Source: JAAELZ01 sp965237485 (GTDB lineage Bacteria > Pseudomonadota > Gammaproteobacteria > Arenicellales > Poriferihabitantaceae). From it: a stretch of 64,000 nt of DNA. A model generated the notes under the pieces. That model made no database searches, was not told the origin of the DNA, and saw only the letters and a program-made list of their open reading frames with translations. Where the stretch lies: assembly GCA_965237485.1 (NCBI GenBank), contig CBDEFQ010000009.1, positions 558,001 through 622,000 on the forward strand, in the 5' to 3' direction. This document shows, piece by piece, positions 24,469 through 34,187 of the stretch; the stretch's first letter is position 1; every line of letters begins with the position of its first letter. A program made the translations under genes and the position numbers.

Positions 24469-26259
24469 ATGCAAGAATATTTTAAAATCTTCTTTATGGA
24501 TGCAGGAAAGCGCTTTGTGCCTTTCCTCGCTTGGATAGGTGACCTTAAAAATCCTAAGATATTAAGGGCTGATATCATAGCGGGGGTTACCGTTGCACTG
24601 GTGTTGATTCCACAAGGCATGGCTTATGCGCAACTCGTTGGTTTACCTACGTATATCGGCCTGTATGCTTCATTTTTAGTGCCGATAGTGGCGGCTATTT
24701 TTGGCTCATCTCGGCAATTGCAAAATGGGCCAGTCGCGATCATTTCTTTAATGACCGCTGCAGCACTGGTGCCTTTAGGCTTAGCGCCACAGCAGATGAT
24801 TATTTATGCCGCCGTACTGGCCTTGATGGCTGGCTTAATGCAAATGGTGCTAGGTTTTTTGCGCTTAGGCGTGCTGGTTGATTTTTTGTCGCACCCCGTG
24901 GTGATTGGTTTTACTAACGCCGCCGCAATTGTTATTGCCAGCTTACAAGTTGGTCATCTATTTGGCGTAAGCAGCCCGCGTGGCGATCACTTAATAGACA
25001 GCCTAATTACGCTTGTTAAAACCCTCCCAAGTCAAACCCATATGCCGACGCTAATGATGGGTTTGTTTACGCTTGCAATTTTAATTGGTGTAAAGAAGTT
25101 CCTACCCAAATTGCCCAGCATGATTGTGGCGATGGTGCTAGCGACTTTGGCATCATGGTTACTGGGGTTTGAAGCAATGGGCGGAAAAGTAGTCGGCTTT
25201 ATTCCGAAGGGCTTGCCTTCGTTTTCAGTTCCAAATTTTGAATTTAAATACATCCCGCAGTTGGTCGTGCCCGCTATACTCATCGCACTGCTGAGCTTTG
25301 TAGAAGCCTTTTCAATTGCTAAAGCTGTGGCTTCACGCACGCGACAACGCATCTCAGCAGACCAAGAAATGGTGGGCAAAGGCTTGGCAAATTTAACTGC
25401 GGGTTTTATGAGCGGTTATCCCGTATCCGGCTCGTTTTCAAGAACCGCTGTGGCCTTTGAAGCCGGTGCTAAAACCGGTTTCACTGCTATTGTCAGCGGC
25501 ATACTGGTTGGGCTGACGCTGCTGTTCTTTACGCCAGTACTCGCTCCATTACCTATTGCCAGCCTCGCTGCGGTAATTATTATGTCAGTAATGAGTTTAC
25601 TGCACCCACAAGCCATATTACGTGCGTGGCGGGTCACCAAACACGATGGCATTGTCGCAATGACGGTTTTTCTAACAACCCTATGGTTTGCCCCGCACTT
25701 AGAAAAAGGCATCTTTATCGGTGTGGCCATGTCGTTATTGTTTTACATCTACTACACCATGCGCCCACACTTTGCGGAGGTGTCGTTATTTCACGATGGC
25801 TCATACCGAGACGCTGAAATATTTGGGCTTCACACCAGCGATACACTGGCAGTATTTCGCTACGACGGCGATTTGTACTTCGCCAATGCTGGGTATTTAG
25901 AAAAACGCATACTCAATACCATTGCCGACAAACCGCAGTTGAAGGTAGTCATTCTGGACCTCGAAGCGGTGGCGCATATCGATGCAACCGGTGAAGAAAT
26001 GCTTTCGCACCTATCTGAACGTATACGCAGTGCTGGCATCGACTTTTATGTCGCCAGAGCCAAATTTATGGTCACGGACGTGCTTAAGCACTCCGGTTTG
26101 TATGACAAGATTGGCGAAGATCATTTCTTCAATAAACGCATCACTGCTATTCAGGTACTTAAAGAAAAGTACGGAGACGACATTAATATCGAGCCACTTA
26201 TTATTCATATGCCACTAGAAACAGAATCAACTGAAGACGAAAATGAGGGGGCGCAATAA
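24469..26259 (+). CDS. SulP family anion transporter with STAS domain
   Basis: The 596-residue protein has the SulP membrane domain (RADIIAGVTVALVLIPQGMAYAQLVGLP, GSSRQLQNGPVA, SGYPVSGSFSRTAV) followed by a cytoplasmic STAS domain from about residue 445 (VVILDLEAVAHIDATGEEML). SulP proteins carry sulfate, bicarbonate or dicarboxylates; the substrate here is not clear. No carbonic anhydrase gene is adjacent. Confidence 0.92.
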   Translation: MQEYFKIFFMDAGKRFVPFLAWIGDLKNPKILRADIIAGVTVALVLIPQGMAYAQLVGLPTYIGLYASFLVPIVAAIFGSSRQLQNGPVAIISLMTAAALVPLGLAPQQMIIYAAVLALMAGLMQMVLGFLRLGVLVDFLSHPVVIGFTNAAAIVIASLQVGHLFGVSSPRGDHLIDSLITLVKTLPSQTHMPTLMMGLFTLAILIGVKKFLPKLPSMIVAMVLATLASWLLGFEAMGGKVVGFIPKGLPSFSVPNFEFKYIPQLVVPAILIALLSFVEAFSIAKAVASRTRQRISADQEMVGKGLANLTAGFMSGYPVSGSFSRTAVAFEAGAKTGFTAIVSGILVGLTLLFFTPVLAPLPIASLAAVIIMSVMSLLHPQAILRAWRVTKHDGIVAMTVFLTTLWFAPHLEKGIFIGVAMSLLFYIYYTMRPHFAEVSLFHDGSYRDAEIFGLHTSDTLAVFRYDGDLYFANAGYLEKRILNTIADKPQLKVVILDLEAVAHIDATGEEMLSHLSERIRSAGIDFYVARAKFMVTDVLKHSGLYDKIGEDHFFNKRITAIQVLKEKYGDDINIEPLIIHMPLETESTEDENEGAQ

Positions 26260-27203
26260 CTACAACGGCACTACGGCACACTTTCTTTGCATAATAAACA
26301 CCGACAACATCACGCAAACTAGACTGGTCAAATGAGGCCATCCAAACGCCTCTCCCAACAAGAACACTGCAAATACCGAAGTAGCAACCGGGCCAATCGT
26401 GCCGGTGATGGCAGTTTGATCAGGGCCAATGCGGCCTATCGCCGCGGCGAGCATAAAAGAAGGTAGGACCGTCGCGATCGCCGACATCAACAAAATCAGC
26501 CGCCAGGCCTGCATCGGGATCGCCAAAGCGTGCAACGGATTAACCACGATATAATGCAGTAATATTACCACGCCGCTTGAGAGCATCGCTAACACGGTAA
26601 ATGGCTTGGCTCCAACAGCATCGATAATATTCTTCCCCAGCAAAACGTTAGCGCGAAAGCAATCGCCGCCAAGAAAACTGCAAATGATCCTAGTGCAATG
26701 TTATCTCCAGCCGACTGCCAATCGCTTATAAACAACACAGCAATGCCGACATACGAAATGAGCAGTGCAGCAACAGAATTGAATGTGAGATTACGCTTGT
26801 AAATCAACCAAGCTAGCACCGCAACGATGGTCGGGTAGGTGAACAATATTAGGCGTTCCAACTGGGCTGAGATGTACTGCAAGCCATACAGATCAAGGTA
26901 GGCTGCGCCATAATAGCTGACGACCCCTAATAGCATCGTAGCAGCCCAAAGTTTGGGAGTGGTAAATAAATTTGTCAGTCCATCGTCGTGGCGCAGCCAC
27001 AAAATGACCCCCACTAATAAGTATACGGGTGCAGCCAACAGTGACCGCCATGCCAAGACGGTCATGGTCGGCACGTCATATTCATAAATCAGTTTTACCA
27101 AAATAGGCTTGAAAGAAAACAAAACCGCTGCTGCGATTGCATAAAACAGCCCAAGAAAATCAATACCAGAAGGAGATTGATTATTGGATTCTATATTCTT
27201 CAC
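26260..27203 (-). pseudogene. EamA/DMT family transporter, split by one frameshift
   Basis: The N-terminal frame (27203 down to about 26640) gives the first EamA repeat (VLAWRSLLAAPVYLL, ISAQLERLILFTYPTIVAVLAWLIYKR). The rest of the second repeat continues in another frame from about 26645 to 26260 (VLLGKNIIDAVGAKPFTVLAM, IGRIGPDQTAITGTIGPVATSVFAVFLLGE). A single-base loss near GCGCTAACGTTTTG restores a normal protein of about 314 residues. It converges with the SulP gene, whose stop codon it abuts. A real pseudogene or one sequencing error would look the same. Confidence 0.8.
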
Positions 27204-27245
27204 AAATTACCTCTTAGGCTACGAGATGTAGGCTATCACCTTTGT

Positions 27246-27288
27246 TAAGCATAAATTCCCCTGCTAAAGCCCCGGGAATCTATGCTTA
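27246..27288. terminator. Long inverted repeat at the sixA stop codon
   Basis: TAAGCATA-ATTCCC pairs with GGGAAT-TATGCTTA (8 and 6 bp, one mismatch between). The loop is 13 nt. It overlaps the sixA stop codon (27286-27288) and lies before the frameshifted transporter gene. The stem could end or stabilise the sixA transcript; no clear T-run follows. Confidence 0.45.
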
Positions 27289-27789
27289 GATGCACAACTC
27301 CTTCGGCCGGATTAGGCTTACCAATTCACTATTCATCGTATCTGATATCGAAATAATTGCGCAATTAGCGGTGGTGAAAACTTTGCCGTTTGCCTGTGAC
27401 TCTACTTCCGAGCACAAATTGATGAGCAGTGTTTCTAGCCCAGGGTTATGCCCAATTAACATCAGCGACGATACCTCTTTCAGGGTTTGAGTGACTAAGG
27501 CATGTAAGTGGCTTACCGAGGCCAAATATAAGTCCTCACGAAACTCAATATCTGAGCTGGCCAGATCAAAGCTGTATGAGACTAAACTTGCAGTTTGCAC
27601 AGCGCGCTGAGCACTTGAACATAAAACCAGATCAGGTTTATCCGCATTCAGGCTCAACCATTCTCCAATCACCTCAGCATCTTGGCAACCTCGGTGATTT
27701 AAAGGCCGGTCATAGTCTTGTAGTGCCAAATCGCTCCAGCTCGACTTCGCATGGCGCATTAAAATTAACGTTTTAGTGTTATCCGTCAT
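27286..27789 (-). CDS. sixA: Phosphohistidine phosphatase SixA
   Basis: The 167-residue protein begins MTDNTKTLILMRHAKSSWSD, with the catalytic histidine in MRHAKS. It has the second arginine-rich patch SSAQRAVQTA and the second histidine in IGHNPGLE. SixA removes phosphate from phosphohistidine proteins such as those of the PTS relay. The start at 27789 overlaps the ratA stop by 11 bases; the longer open frame upstream only repeats ratA sequence. Confidence 0.88.
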   Translation of the reverse strand: MTDNTKTLILMRHAKSSWSDLALQDYDRPLNHRGCQDAEVIGEWLSLNADKPDLVLCSSAQRAVQTASLVSYSFDLASSDIEFREDLYLASVSHLHALVTQTLKEVSSLMLIGHNPGLETLLINLCSEVESQANGKVFTTANCAIISISDTMNSELVSLIRPKELCI

Positions 27790-28222
27790 GCCCTTCGTAA
27801 ATGACTTGCGCTCTATTGCAGAAAGACTCCACCATCGAGTCGGCGATTTTGGAAAAAACTGGCCCGACCACCGCACCGACCAAACGATTATTGAACCCAA
27901 ATTTTAAGTCTAAACTTATTTTGCTAGTGCCCTCCGGTAGGGCCTTAAAATGCCAAGAACCGAAAAGCTCGCTAAACGGCCCGTTCACTAAGCGCATTGC
28001 AATCTCCTCATGGGGTCTAAGTGTATTGTGCGTTGTAAAGGTTTTGTTGATACCGCTAAAGGCAATTGTCACCGAAGCAGTAATTTGTTCATCGCTTTTT
28101 TCTACTATCTTAGAGTCGCCACACCAAGGTAAGAATGATTGATAGTCGTCAACATCATTAACCAAGTCGTACATTTGTTGCGCACTGAATGAAACGAGTG
28201 CTGAGCGCTTAACGGTATACAT
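27779..28222 (-). CDS. ratA: RatA/COQ10-like START-domain protein
   Basis: This 147-residue protein has the polyketide cyclase/START fold: QMYDLVNDVDDYQSFLPWC, GINKTFTTHNTL, LVNGPFSELFGSWHF and AFxVRA-like ending. The E. coli homologue RatA (YfjG) has been linked to ribosome association, and relatives bind ubiquinone. It is divergent from smpB, the usual arrangement. The start at 28222 (MYTVKRSALVSF) was chosen by family alignment; an ATG 33 bases upstream is also possible. Confidence 0.88.
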   Translation of the reverse strand: MYTVKRSALVSFSAQQMYDLVNDVDDYQSFLPWCGDSKIVEKSDEQITASVTIAFSGINKTFTTHNTLRPHEEIAMRLVNGPFSELFGSWHFKALPEGTSKISLDLKFGFNNRLVGAVVGPVFSKIADSMVESFCNRAQVIYEGHDG

Positions 28223-28308
28223 GTCGTTGATTGATAATAGACGAACGCCAGTCATTAAAATAGGTAGAAAAGCAGAGTATACTCCGCCAGCTCAATTCGC
28301 GAACCTTC

Positions 28309-28791
28309 ATGGCTAAAAAAACCAAAAAATCCTCGACCAGTCGCACCATTGCGCGCAACAAAAAGGCGACACATGACTACTTTATAGTCGAAGAGTTTGA
28401 TGCCGGTGTAGCCCTTCAGGGCTGGGAGGTGAAATGCCTACGTGAAGGCCGCGCACAATTAAAAGAAAGTTATGTCATTCATAAAAATAGGGAACTATTT
28501 TTGTATGGTGCGCACTTTTCGCCGCTTACCCAAGCTTCAACCCATATGGTAGCCAACCCTATTCGCGAACGTAAGCTACTATTAAATCGTAAAGAAATTG
28601 ATAAATTAATAGGCTCAGTAAAAATTGATGGCCACACCATTGTGCCCTTAAGTTTGTTCTGGAAGCGCGGTAAAGTAAAAGCCAAAATTGCACTCGGTAA
28701 AGGCAAAAAACAACATGACAAGCGCGAAGCTTTAAAACGTAGAGAATGGGACAGGGAAAAGCAACGATTGATGAAGCAGGATCACCGCTAG
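28309..28791 (+). CDS. smpB: SsrA-binding protein SmpB
   Basis: SmpB delivers tmRNA to stalled ribosomes. The 160-residue protein has KATHDYFIVEEFDAGVALQGWEVK near the start, RERKLLLNR, and the basic tail KGKKQHDKREALKRREWDREKQRLM. No ssrA gene was seen in the window. Confidence 0.96.
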   Translation: MAKKTKKSSTSRTIARNKKATHDYFIVEEFDAGVALQGWEVKCLREGRAQLKESYVIHKNRELFLYGAHFSPLTQASTHMVANPIRERKLLLNRKEIDKLIGSVKIDGHTIVPLSLFWKRGKVKAKIALGKGKKQHDKREALKRREWDREKQRLMKQDHR

Positions 28792-28845
28792 TGATAGGAA
28801 ATTATGGTCAGTACACTTAAGCGTTGATTAAAATCTAGAAATTTT

Positions 28846-31227
28846 ATGCCTCCATCAAAGACCAATCCACTGAGAGCAGACGAAAGCTTTAGCGACGCTT
28901 TAACGCTAATCAATCGCCGTGAAAGAGCGCAAAACGCTGCAATTGAAAAACTTTCTCCTACTGCTTGGAAGGAATATGCCGATGCCATTGACAGCATTGC
29001 AGGCGATCCGAGACGAGCTGAGATCGCAGCATTGTTTGCTGAAGTAGTCCCCAGCCTAGTGGATATTTTAGATGAGCACGTTATTGAAGACGTACTTAAT
29101 AGCGTTTTAGCTTTATCCAACGCCGCACGCAGCGTGGTTGTACTACTGCTTCAAAAACTCCCAATGGCAGCGAATAGGCTTAACACCGAACAAGCCTTTG
29201 CAAATTTTTTACAACTATGCGCCGACATTTCAAAGAAAGCGCCTAGTGGCTTAAATCCATTTTTGGAAAATCTCGACTATCTTTTGGAGCACTTAAGCAT
29301 AGGCGGCTTACAGCATTGGGCGCGCTGGGGCGCACAAGCTTTTAGCAGTAACTACTACGGGCAGCTGGCTTATTTTCGCTTGGAATCAGAGCCAGCTAAA
29401 ACCCTCTTTGCGCAAGAGCGCAGCGGAAGTTTGTTTGTCGACCACCAACGAAAACTACACTATTACACCCGTGCCCTTTGGAACCGTCAGTTTCAAATCA
29501 GGGCCATTAGTGGCGACAGCAAGGGTCGACGAGCAATACAACCAGCTATCGAAGGAGGGGTAATCAACCTCCCTGACTCGTTCGACGACTTCGATGAGAT
29601 CGATGGCGAGCATCTGTATATGGCATCAGCAGTGCATGCGGCCGCGTATACCAGATACGCGAAAGAGCAAATCCTAGCCGATGATCTGACACAAGCTGAG
29701 TTGCACTGCATTGCTCTATTTGCTGATGCGCAAGTGGAGTCTGCGGCGATTACATTTTTCCCAGGATTAAAGCACTTATGGGGCGCATTTTTTTCGCATT
29801 ATCAAATTGACGGTGACGAACACATCAAGAAAAACAGCATGCTAGATTTGAGCATGCGTTTGGGCCACGCCTTGATAGATACCGAGTATCTAGACACCCA
29901 TGCGCAAATTAATGAACTTGCGCAACGCCATCATCAAACGACCCATGCCAAACTGCGCGTAGAATCTGCGTTGGAATTAGGCAAGGAATTTTATGTTTGG
30001 TTAAAGCAGACAACCCCTATTCTCTCAGTTCGCGATCTGGAAGACTTACCGCTGCCATATCGTACGAATCATCGCCATCTATGGACTTACACGCCTGAAG
30101 ATCGCGAATTTGTAGATGCTGATTATGTTCATGATAGCAACGAATCACGCACCCGTGATGGTGCTTCAGGCTCAGAAAAAGCTGCTCCGCAAGAGGGAGA
30201 TGGCGTAGAAGCTGCCAATGCAAAGAGCGAAGACCAACCGCTGCCCATTCCGTTTGAGTTGCTCGGTATTAACCAGGAAACCAGTCTAAGCAGCCAGCAG
30301 CCCGGTATTGAACATTATTACAACGAATGGGATTACGCTTTACAATTAATGCGCCCTAAATGGGTTACTATAATTGAGCGCGAATCACCAGTAGGTGACC
30401 CCGCAATAATCGACAGCATTTTAAGCCAACACAAAGGCGTTGCAACCCGATTGCGGCATTTGATCGACGCGATGCAACCGCAAGGGTTATTACGCAAACG
30501 CGGTTACGAGGACGGTGAGCAAATTGATATTGAAGCGGCGATCAAAGCGATGATTGATATTCGCCGCGGGATCATGCCCGACCCAAAAATCAATATTCGG
30601 ATTACCCATCACGAACGAGATATTAGTATTTTGTTATTGCTTGATCTGTCGCAATCAACCAATGACCGAATTGACGGTACGCAACGAGGCGAACCTGGTT
30701 ATCGCGAAGCTAAAAGCATATTAGACCTAACCCGAGAAGCAACTGGCTTACTTTCTTGGGCCATCGATTCAATTGGCGATAACTTTGCTGTGCACGGCTT
30801 TTCTTCTGATGGGCGCACGGATGTACGCTATTTTAGATTTAAAGATTTTGATGACGCCTATGATCATGCCGCGCGTTCCAAATTAGCGGCTATGCGCGGA
30901 AGCTTCTCCACCAGAATGGGCGCAGCTTTACGCCACGGTGGTGCGCACTTGGAAGAAACCCCTGAAAGCAAAAAATTGGTGCTATTAATTACCGACGGTA
31001 CACCTTCTGATATAGACGAGAAAGACCCGGAAACTTTACGTCACGATACTAAAAAAGCAGTTGAGGAGCTACGCAGTAAAAATATAAATACTTACTGCGT
31101 CACCCTCGACTCTAAAGCGGACCGTTACGTTGCCGACATCTTCGGTGCAAACCAGTACACGATTGTCGACAATGTGGAGGCCTTACCAACGCGATTAACC
31201 AATGTGTTTACCGCGTTGACCAAGTAA
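28846..31227 (+). CDS. VWA-domain protein of the NorD/CbbO type
   Basis: The 793-residue protein has a long helical N-terminal part and a C-terminal von Willebrand A domain with a MIDAS site, DLSQSTND at about 599-606, plus TRMGAALRHG and LITDGTPSD. NorD and CbbO work with MoxR-type AAA+ ATPases (NorQ, CbbQ) to activate nitric oxide reductase or Rubisco. Neither the ATPase nor such targets lie nearby, so its partner is unknown. A low-complexity acidic linker lies at about 425-470. Confidence 0.8.
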   Translation: MPPSKTNPLRADESFSDALTLINRRERAQNAAIEKLSPTAWKEYADAIDSIAGDPRRAEIAALFAEVVPSLVDILDEHVIEDVLNSVLALSNAARSVVVLLLQKLPMAANRLNTEQAFANFLQLCADISKKAPSGLNPFLENLDYLLEHLSIGGLQHWARWGAQAFSSNYYGQLAYFRLESEPAKTLFAQERSGSLFVDHQRKLHYYTRALWNRQFQIRAISGDSKGRRAIQPAIEGGVINLPDSFDDFDEIDGEHLYMASAVHAAAYTRYAKEQILADDLTQAELHCIALFADAQVESAAITFFPGLKHLWGAFFSHYQIDGDEHIKKNSMLDLSMRLGHALIDTEYLDTHAQINELAQRHHQTTHAKLRVESALELGKEFYVWLKQTTPILSVRDLEDLPLPYRTNHRHLWTYTPEDREFVDADYVHDSNESRTRDGASGSEKAAPQEGDGVEAANAKSEDQPLPIPFELLGINQETSLSSQQPGIEHYYNEWDYALQLMRPKWVTIIERESPVGDPAIIDSILSQHKGVATRLRHLIDAMQPQGLLRKRGYEDGEQIDIEAAIKAMIDIRRGIMPDPKINIRITHHERDISILLLLDLSQSTNDRIDGTQRGEPGYREAKSILDLTREATGLLSWAIDSIGDNFAVHGFSSDGRTDVRYFRFKDFDDAYDHAARSKLAAMRGSFSTRMGAALRHGGAHLEETPESKKLVLLITDGTPSDIDEKDPETLRHDTKKAVEELRSKNINTYCVTLDSKADRYVADIFGANQYTIVDNVEALPTRLTNVFTALTK

Positions 31228-31253
31228 TAGATAGGCCGTGAATGCTAGAAGCT

Positions 31254-31805
31254 TTACCACTGGATTTCTTTAATTTTACTGAAAAGTGCACTTTTCAGGC
31301 TTTTCCCACCACCTTGAATAGCTTTAGCGACGGCAGAAACCCGGAACGTACCTGACCACGTAATAGGTATTGTTACCCCAGCTCTTGTACAATTGTACTT
31401 TCCAGCAGACGTGCCTGTAATAACTGCGCCATCTTTGACACCGCTATACGTAAGCTTGAGATCTTCGCAAAAAGTGCCATCTCCTGCATTACCGAGCGCT
31501 GATAGCGGTAATGTGCCGGTCGCTGATATTTTATTATCGGTAACTGAACCCGAGAACGTTAACTCATTTGCATTGGTGATGGTCACGTTGCTTCCTGAGA
31601 TAGTAATACGTAGACCAAACACACCACCAATACTTTCTGGCGCAATACTTGGAGCTGACAGAAATATTTCTTCTGCGCCCGTATAATGACTGTCCCCCGC
31701 CTGAGCCCCTGAGCCACTTCCGCCCCCACCACAAGCAGTAAGACCAAATAGGGCAACTGTAATAATCAGTGCGTTTCTCAAACTTGTCAATCTCAATATA
31801 ATCAT
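31254..31805 (-). CDS. Small predicted lipoprotein
   Basis: The 183-residue protein starts at 31805 after GGAGAAGG, a good ribosome-binding site. It has a lipoprotein signal with lipobox LTAC followed by a Gly/Ser-rich linker (GGGGSGSG). The remainder is beta-rich, resembling a small secreted domain, with no recognised family. It is probably anchored at the outer membrane. The C-terminal coding region includes a perfect 20-bp palindrome (31279-31298). Confidence 0.7.
   Translation of the reverse strand: MIILRLTSLRNALIITVALFGLTACGGGGSGSGAQAGDSHYTGAEEIFLSAPSIAPESIGGVFGLRITISGSNVTITNANELTFSGSVTDNKISATGTLPLSALGNAGDGTFCEDLKLTYSGVKDGAVITGTSAGKYNCTRAGVTIPITWSGTFRVSAVAKAIQGGGKSLKSALFSKIKEIQW
31279..31298. 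repeat. Perfect 20-bp palindrome
   Basis: CTGAAAAGTGCACTTTTCAG is fully self-complementary and lies near the 3' end of the lipoprotein gene. It could form a hairpin in the transcript or bind a dimeric regulator. Confidence 0.6.
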
Positions 31806-31959
31806 GTTTCCTTCTCCAACTAAAAAGGTATTTGATTCCAAGTTTATACAGTATTTAGTGATTACGCAACATTTGGTATGGACTTTTTGTCTAGCAAGTT
31901 GACTCATTGAGAGTGCAGCATAACTCATCGAGTATCTACATAATTTGTTAAAATTAGGC

Positions 31960-32403
31960 ATGCAAAAACCATTCGCCACCCAACGAGATTTATTAGTATC
32001 AAGATCAGATTTGGATCATCCAATTCTGCATAGTCTTGATGATACAGAAGTGCTATTAGATTGGAGCGAAATAGAGACACTGCTCTCATCTATTTATGCT
32101 GGCACGACTGGCCGCCCTAGTTATCCATTACTTAGTTTGTTCCGCAGCTTGATGCTGGGAATTTGGTATGAACTGTCGGATAGGGAGTTAGCACAGTGCT
32201 TATTTAGAGATTTATTGTTTCGTAAGTTTTGCCGCTTTGAGTTAGGCGGCGATGTACCTGAAGCTTCGACCCTTGGGCACTTTCGTAACCAGTTAATGGA
32301 GCACGAACTGTGGGGTCGCTTGCTAGGTGAGATCAATCGTCAACTTGAAGCGAAGAACATTATTATGAGCAAGGGGCGCATCAACATTATAGGGGTCTGT
32401 TGA
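31960..32403 (+). pseudogene. IS5-family transposase fragment (N-terminal half)
   Basis: The 147 residues begin MQKPFATQRDLLVSRSDLDHP and contain the IS5 N-terminal domain (GRPSYPLLSLFRSLMLGIWYELSDRELAQCLFRDLLFRKFC, EASTLGHFRNQLMEH). The sequence breaks off at SKGRINII, just before the first catalytic aspartate would appear. No continuation was found. The break lies about 90 bases from the SIR2-HerA genes, so it likely marks a recombination junction. Confidence 0.8.
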
Positions 32404-32483
32404 GGATACGTGTAATTTGTTATCACATCGTAATTTTAATGTTGAGAAATTGCACCTTCTATCATGTGGATGTTAAGGGTTAT

Positions 32484-34187
32484 TCATTCAGATCGTTCTT
32501 GACGACGCCATTTATCAACAATGCTCCCTACATCTAAATCATCCACACCATTTATCCATTTATCATAAAAATCAACATCATCACTATTTGGAGCCGGGTT
32601 AGGTTTGTAGAATTGCACTTTTGTAGGTAAAGGTACGGCCTCTCCCATTGCCATGCATTCTCCACGACCAAGCCCCGCGAGTATATCCATCAAATCACGC
32701 TCAGCTTCAGGCACTAAATTTCTTACATAGCTTTGGTCAGTTGGATTAGTGATACGTAAACATAAAAATGTGCCACATTGTGCTAATACTGTTTCTGAAA
32801 GCTCATGAGGTCTCTGACTTACGACACCCAATCCAACTCCGTATTTTCTACCCTCTTTGGCAATTCTCTCCATTGACTTTCTTGCTCCAGAAAATGCGGT
32901 GGAAGAGTCTCTTGGAATATAAGCATGCGCTTCTTCACACAAGAGAAGAAGAGGGAATTCTTTATACTCAGGGTTCCAGTAATTAAATTCAAAAGCTAAA
33001 CGCCCTATTTGTGCCGCAACTGTGGGACGAACATCAAAGGGAACTGAACTTAAATCTATAATTGTAACTGGGGCTTTTGGCTCACCTAAGCCAACAAAAT
33101 CTCTTAACAATCCTTCTAGGGTATTTGAAGAGTCTCTAACTTGAGGTTTAAGTAAAAAATCATAGCGAATATCATTTAATTTACTTTCCAGCCGAATTAA
33201 GAACCTATCAAAGTCACCATGCATTGGCCCTTTCTTCTCGCCTCTGGCACCAGGCACCATTCCCGAATTTTTGGACTTTATACGATCCTTAAGAACATCA
33301 AGTGAAAAATAAACAGGAGTATCAACGGATACCCGATCAAGATTCAAGTCCTCTTTTTCAAGCAACCTCAACTCTAAAAGATTATCACGAAAAAATGCTG
33401 TTTGATTAGCTGCCTCGCGCTCTGAATGGTCTATAAGCAGGTCGCAAAGCTCTGCATAGGTCATTAACCAATAAGGTATTTCCAATTTTCTAGCATCAAC
33501 ATAACGAGCTACATTATCATCAAAGGCACATTTTCTATCTCCGCTGTCTTTATCGATCCAGCTATATTCGCCATGCAAATCTAAAAGTACAATATGTGCT
33601 TTTGGCATTGTGGCAACTGCTCGCTGCAAAATATTGGCAACAGTGTAAGATTTACCTGAGCCTGTCTGTCCCAGAATAGTAAAGTGTCTACTAAATAACG
33701 AAGATGGGTCAAAATATACTTTTTGATTTTCATTTGTTGGTAAATATCCAACATCGTACCCCTTCGATTGAAATCGATTGAACATAGTACTTATTATTTC
33801 TGTACCTATAGCATGTACTTCTGCTCCCGTAGTTGGGAACACTCCTATTCCACGTACAAACTCACCACCATTATTGATCCTTCCGAGAGGAATAAGTGTC
33901 AGTGTACGCACTGCCAAAGGATCGCTTAAGATATCCGCTCCTCGTTGTCCAGGCTCAGAGGGAATAAATTTTTCCTGCTCCCTCATACGCGTAACCATAG
34001 CTAAGGCTCTGGTTCGCTCTTGCTTAATTAGGACATACGAACCAATCTGACCTATTAACACATCCTCATCGCCAATAGTTATCACTGGTGATGAGTTGGG
34101 TTCATCATTAATAAGTGATGCGGAAATATTGCCGCTTTGGACATCTGTAACATAGCCAATCAAAGTTTCTTCTGAAACATCTACCAT
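32484..34187 (-). CDS. herA: HerA-family ATPase of a SIR2-HerA anti-phage system
   Basis: The 567-residue protein has an N-terminal HAS-barrel-like region (about 1-100), Walker A GQTGSGKS (173-180), Walker B LLLLCEEAH (413-421) and a SQRP motif (457-460), the layout of hexameric HerA/FtsK-type translocases. Its start overlaps the SIR2 gene by 7 bases. In described SIR2-HerA systems the two proteins form one complex that senses phage and degrades DNA or NAD. The complex here is inferred from gene pairing. Confidence 0.88.
   Translation of the reverse strand: MVDVSEETLIGYVTDVQSGNISASLINDEPNSSPVITIGDEDVLIGQIGSYVLIKQERTRALAMVTRMREQEKFIPSEPGQRGADILSDPLAVRTLTLIPLGRINNGGEFVRGIGVFPTTGAEVHAIGTEIISTMFNRFQSKGYDVGYLPTNENQKVYFDPSSLFSRHFTILGQTGSGKSYTVANILQRAVATMPKAHIVLLDLHGEYSWIDKDSGDRKCAFDDNVARYVDARKLEIPYWLMTYAELCDLLIDHSEREAANQTAFFRDNLLELRLLEKEDLNLDRVSVDTPVYFSLDVLKDRIKSKNSGMVPGARGEKKGPMHGDFDRFLIRLESKLNDIRYDFLLKPQVRDSSNTLEGLLRDFVGLGEPKAPVTIIDLSSVPFDVRPTVAAQIGRLAFEFNYWNPEYKEFPLLLLCEEAHAYIPRDSSTAFSGARKSMERIAKEGRKYGVGLGVVSQRPHELSETVLAQCGTFLCLRITNPTDQSYVRNLVPEAERDLMDILAGLGRGECMAMGEAVPLPTKVQFYKPNPAPNSDDVDFYDKWINGVDDLDVGSIVDKWRRQERSE

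Noticed and set aside
28792..28845. ssrA (tmRNA) next to smpB
   Set aside because: Only 54 bases separate smpB from the next gene, and no tRNA-like ends are present.
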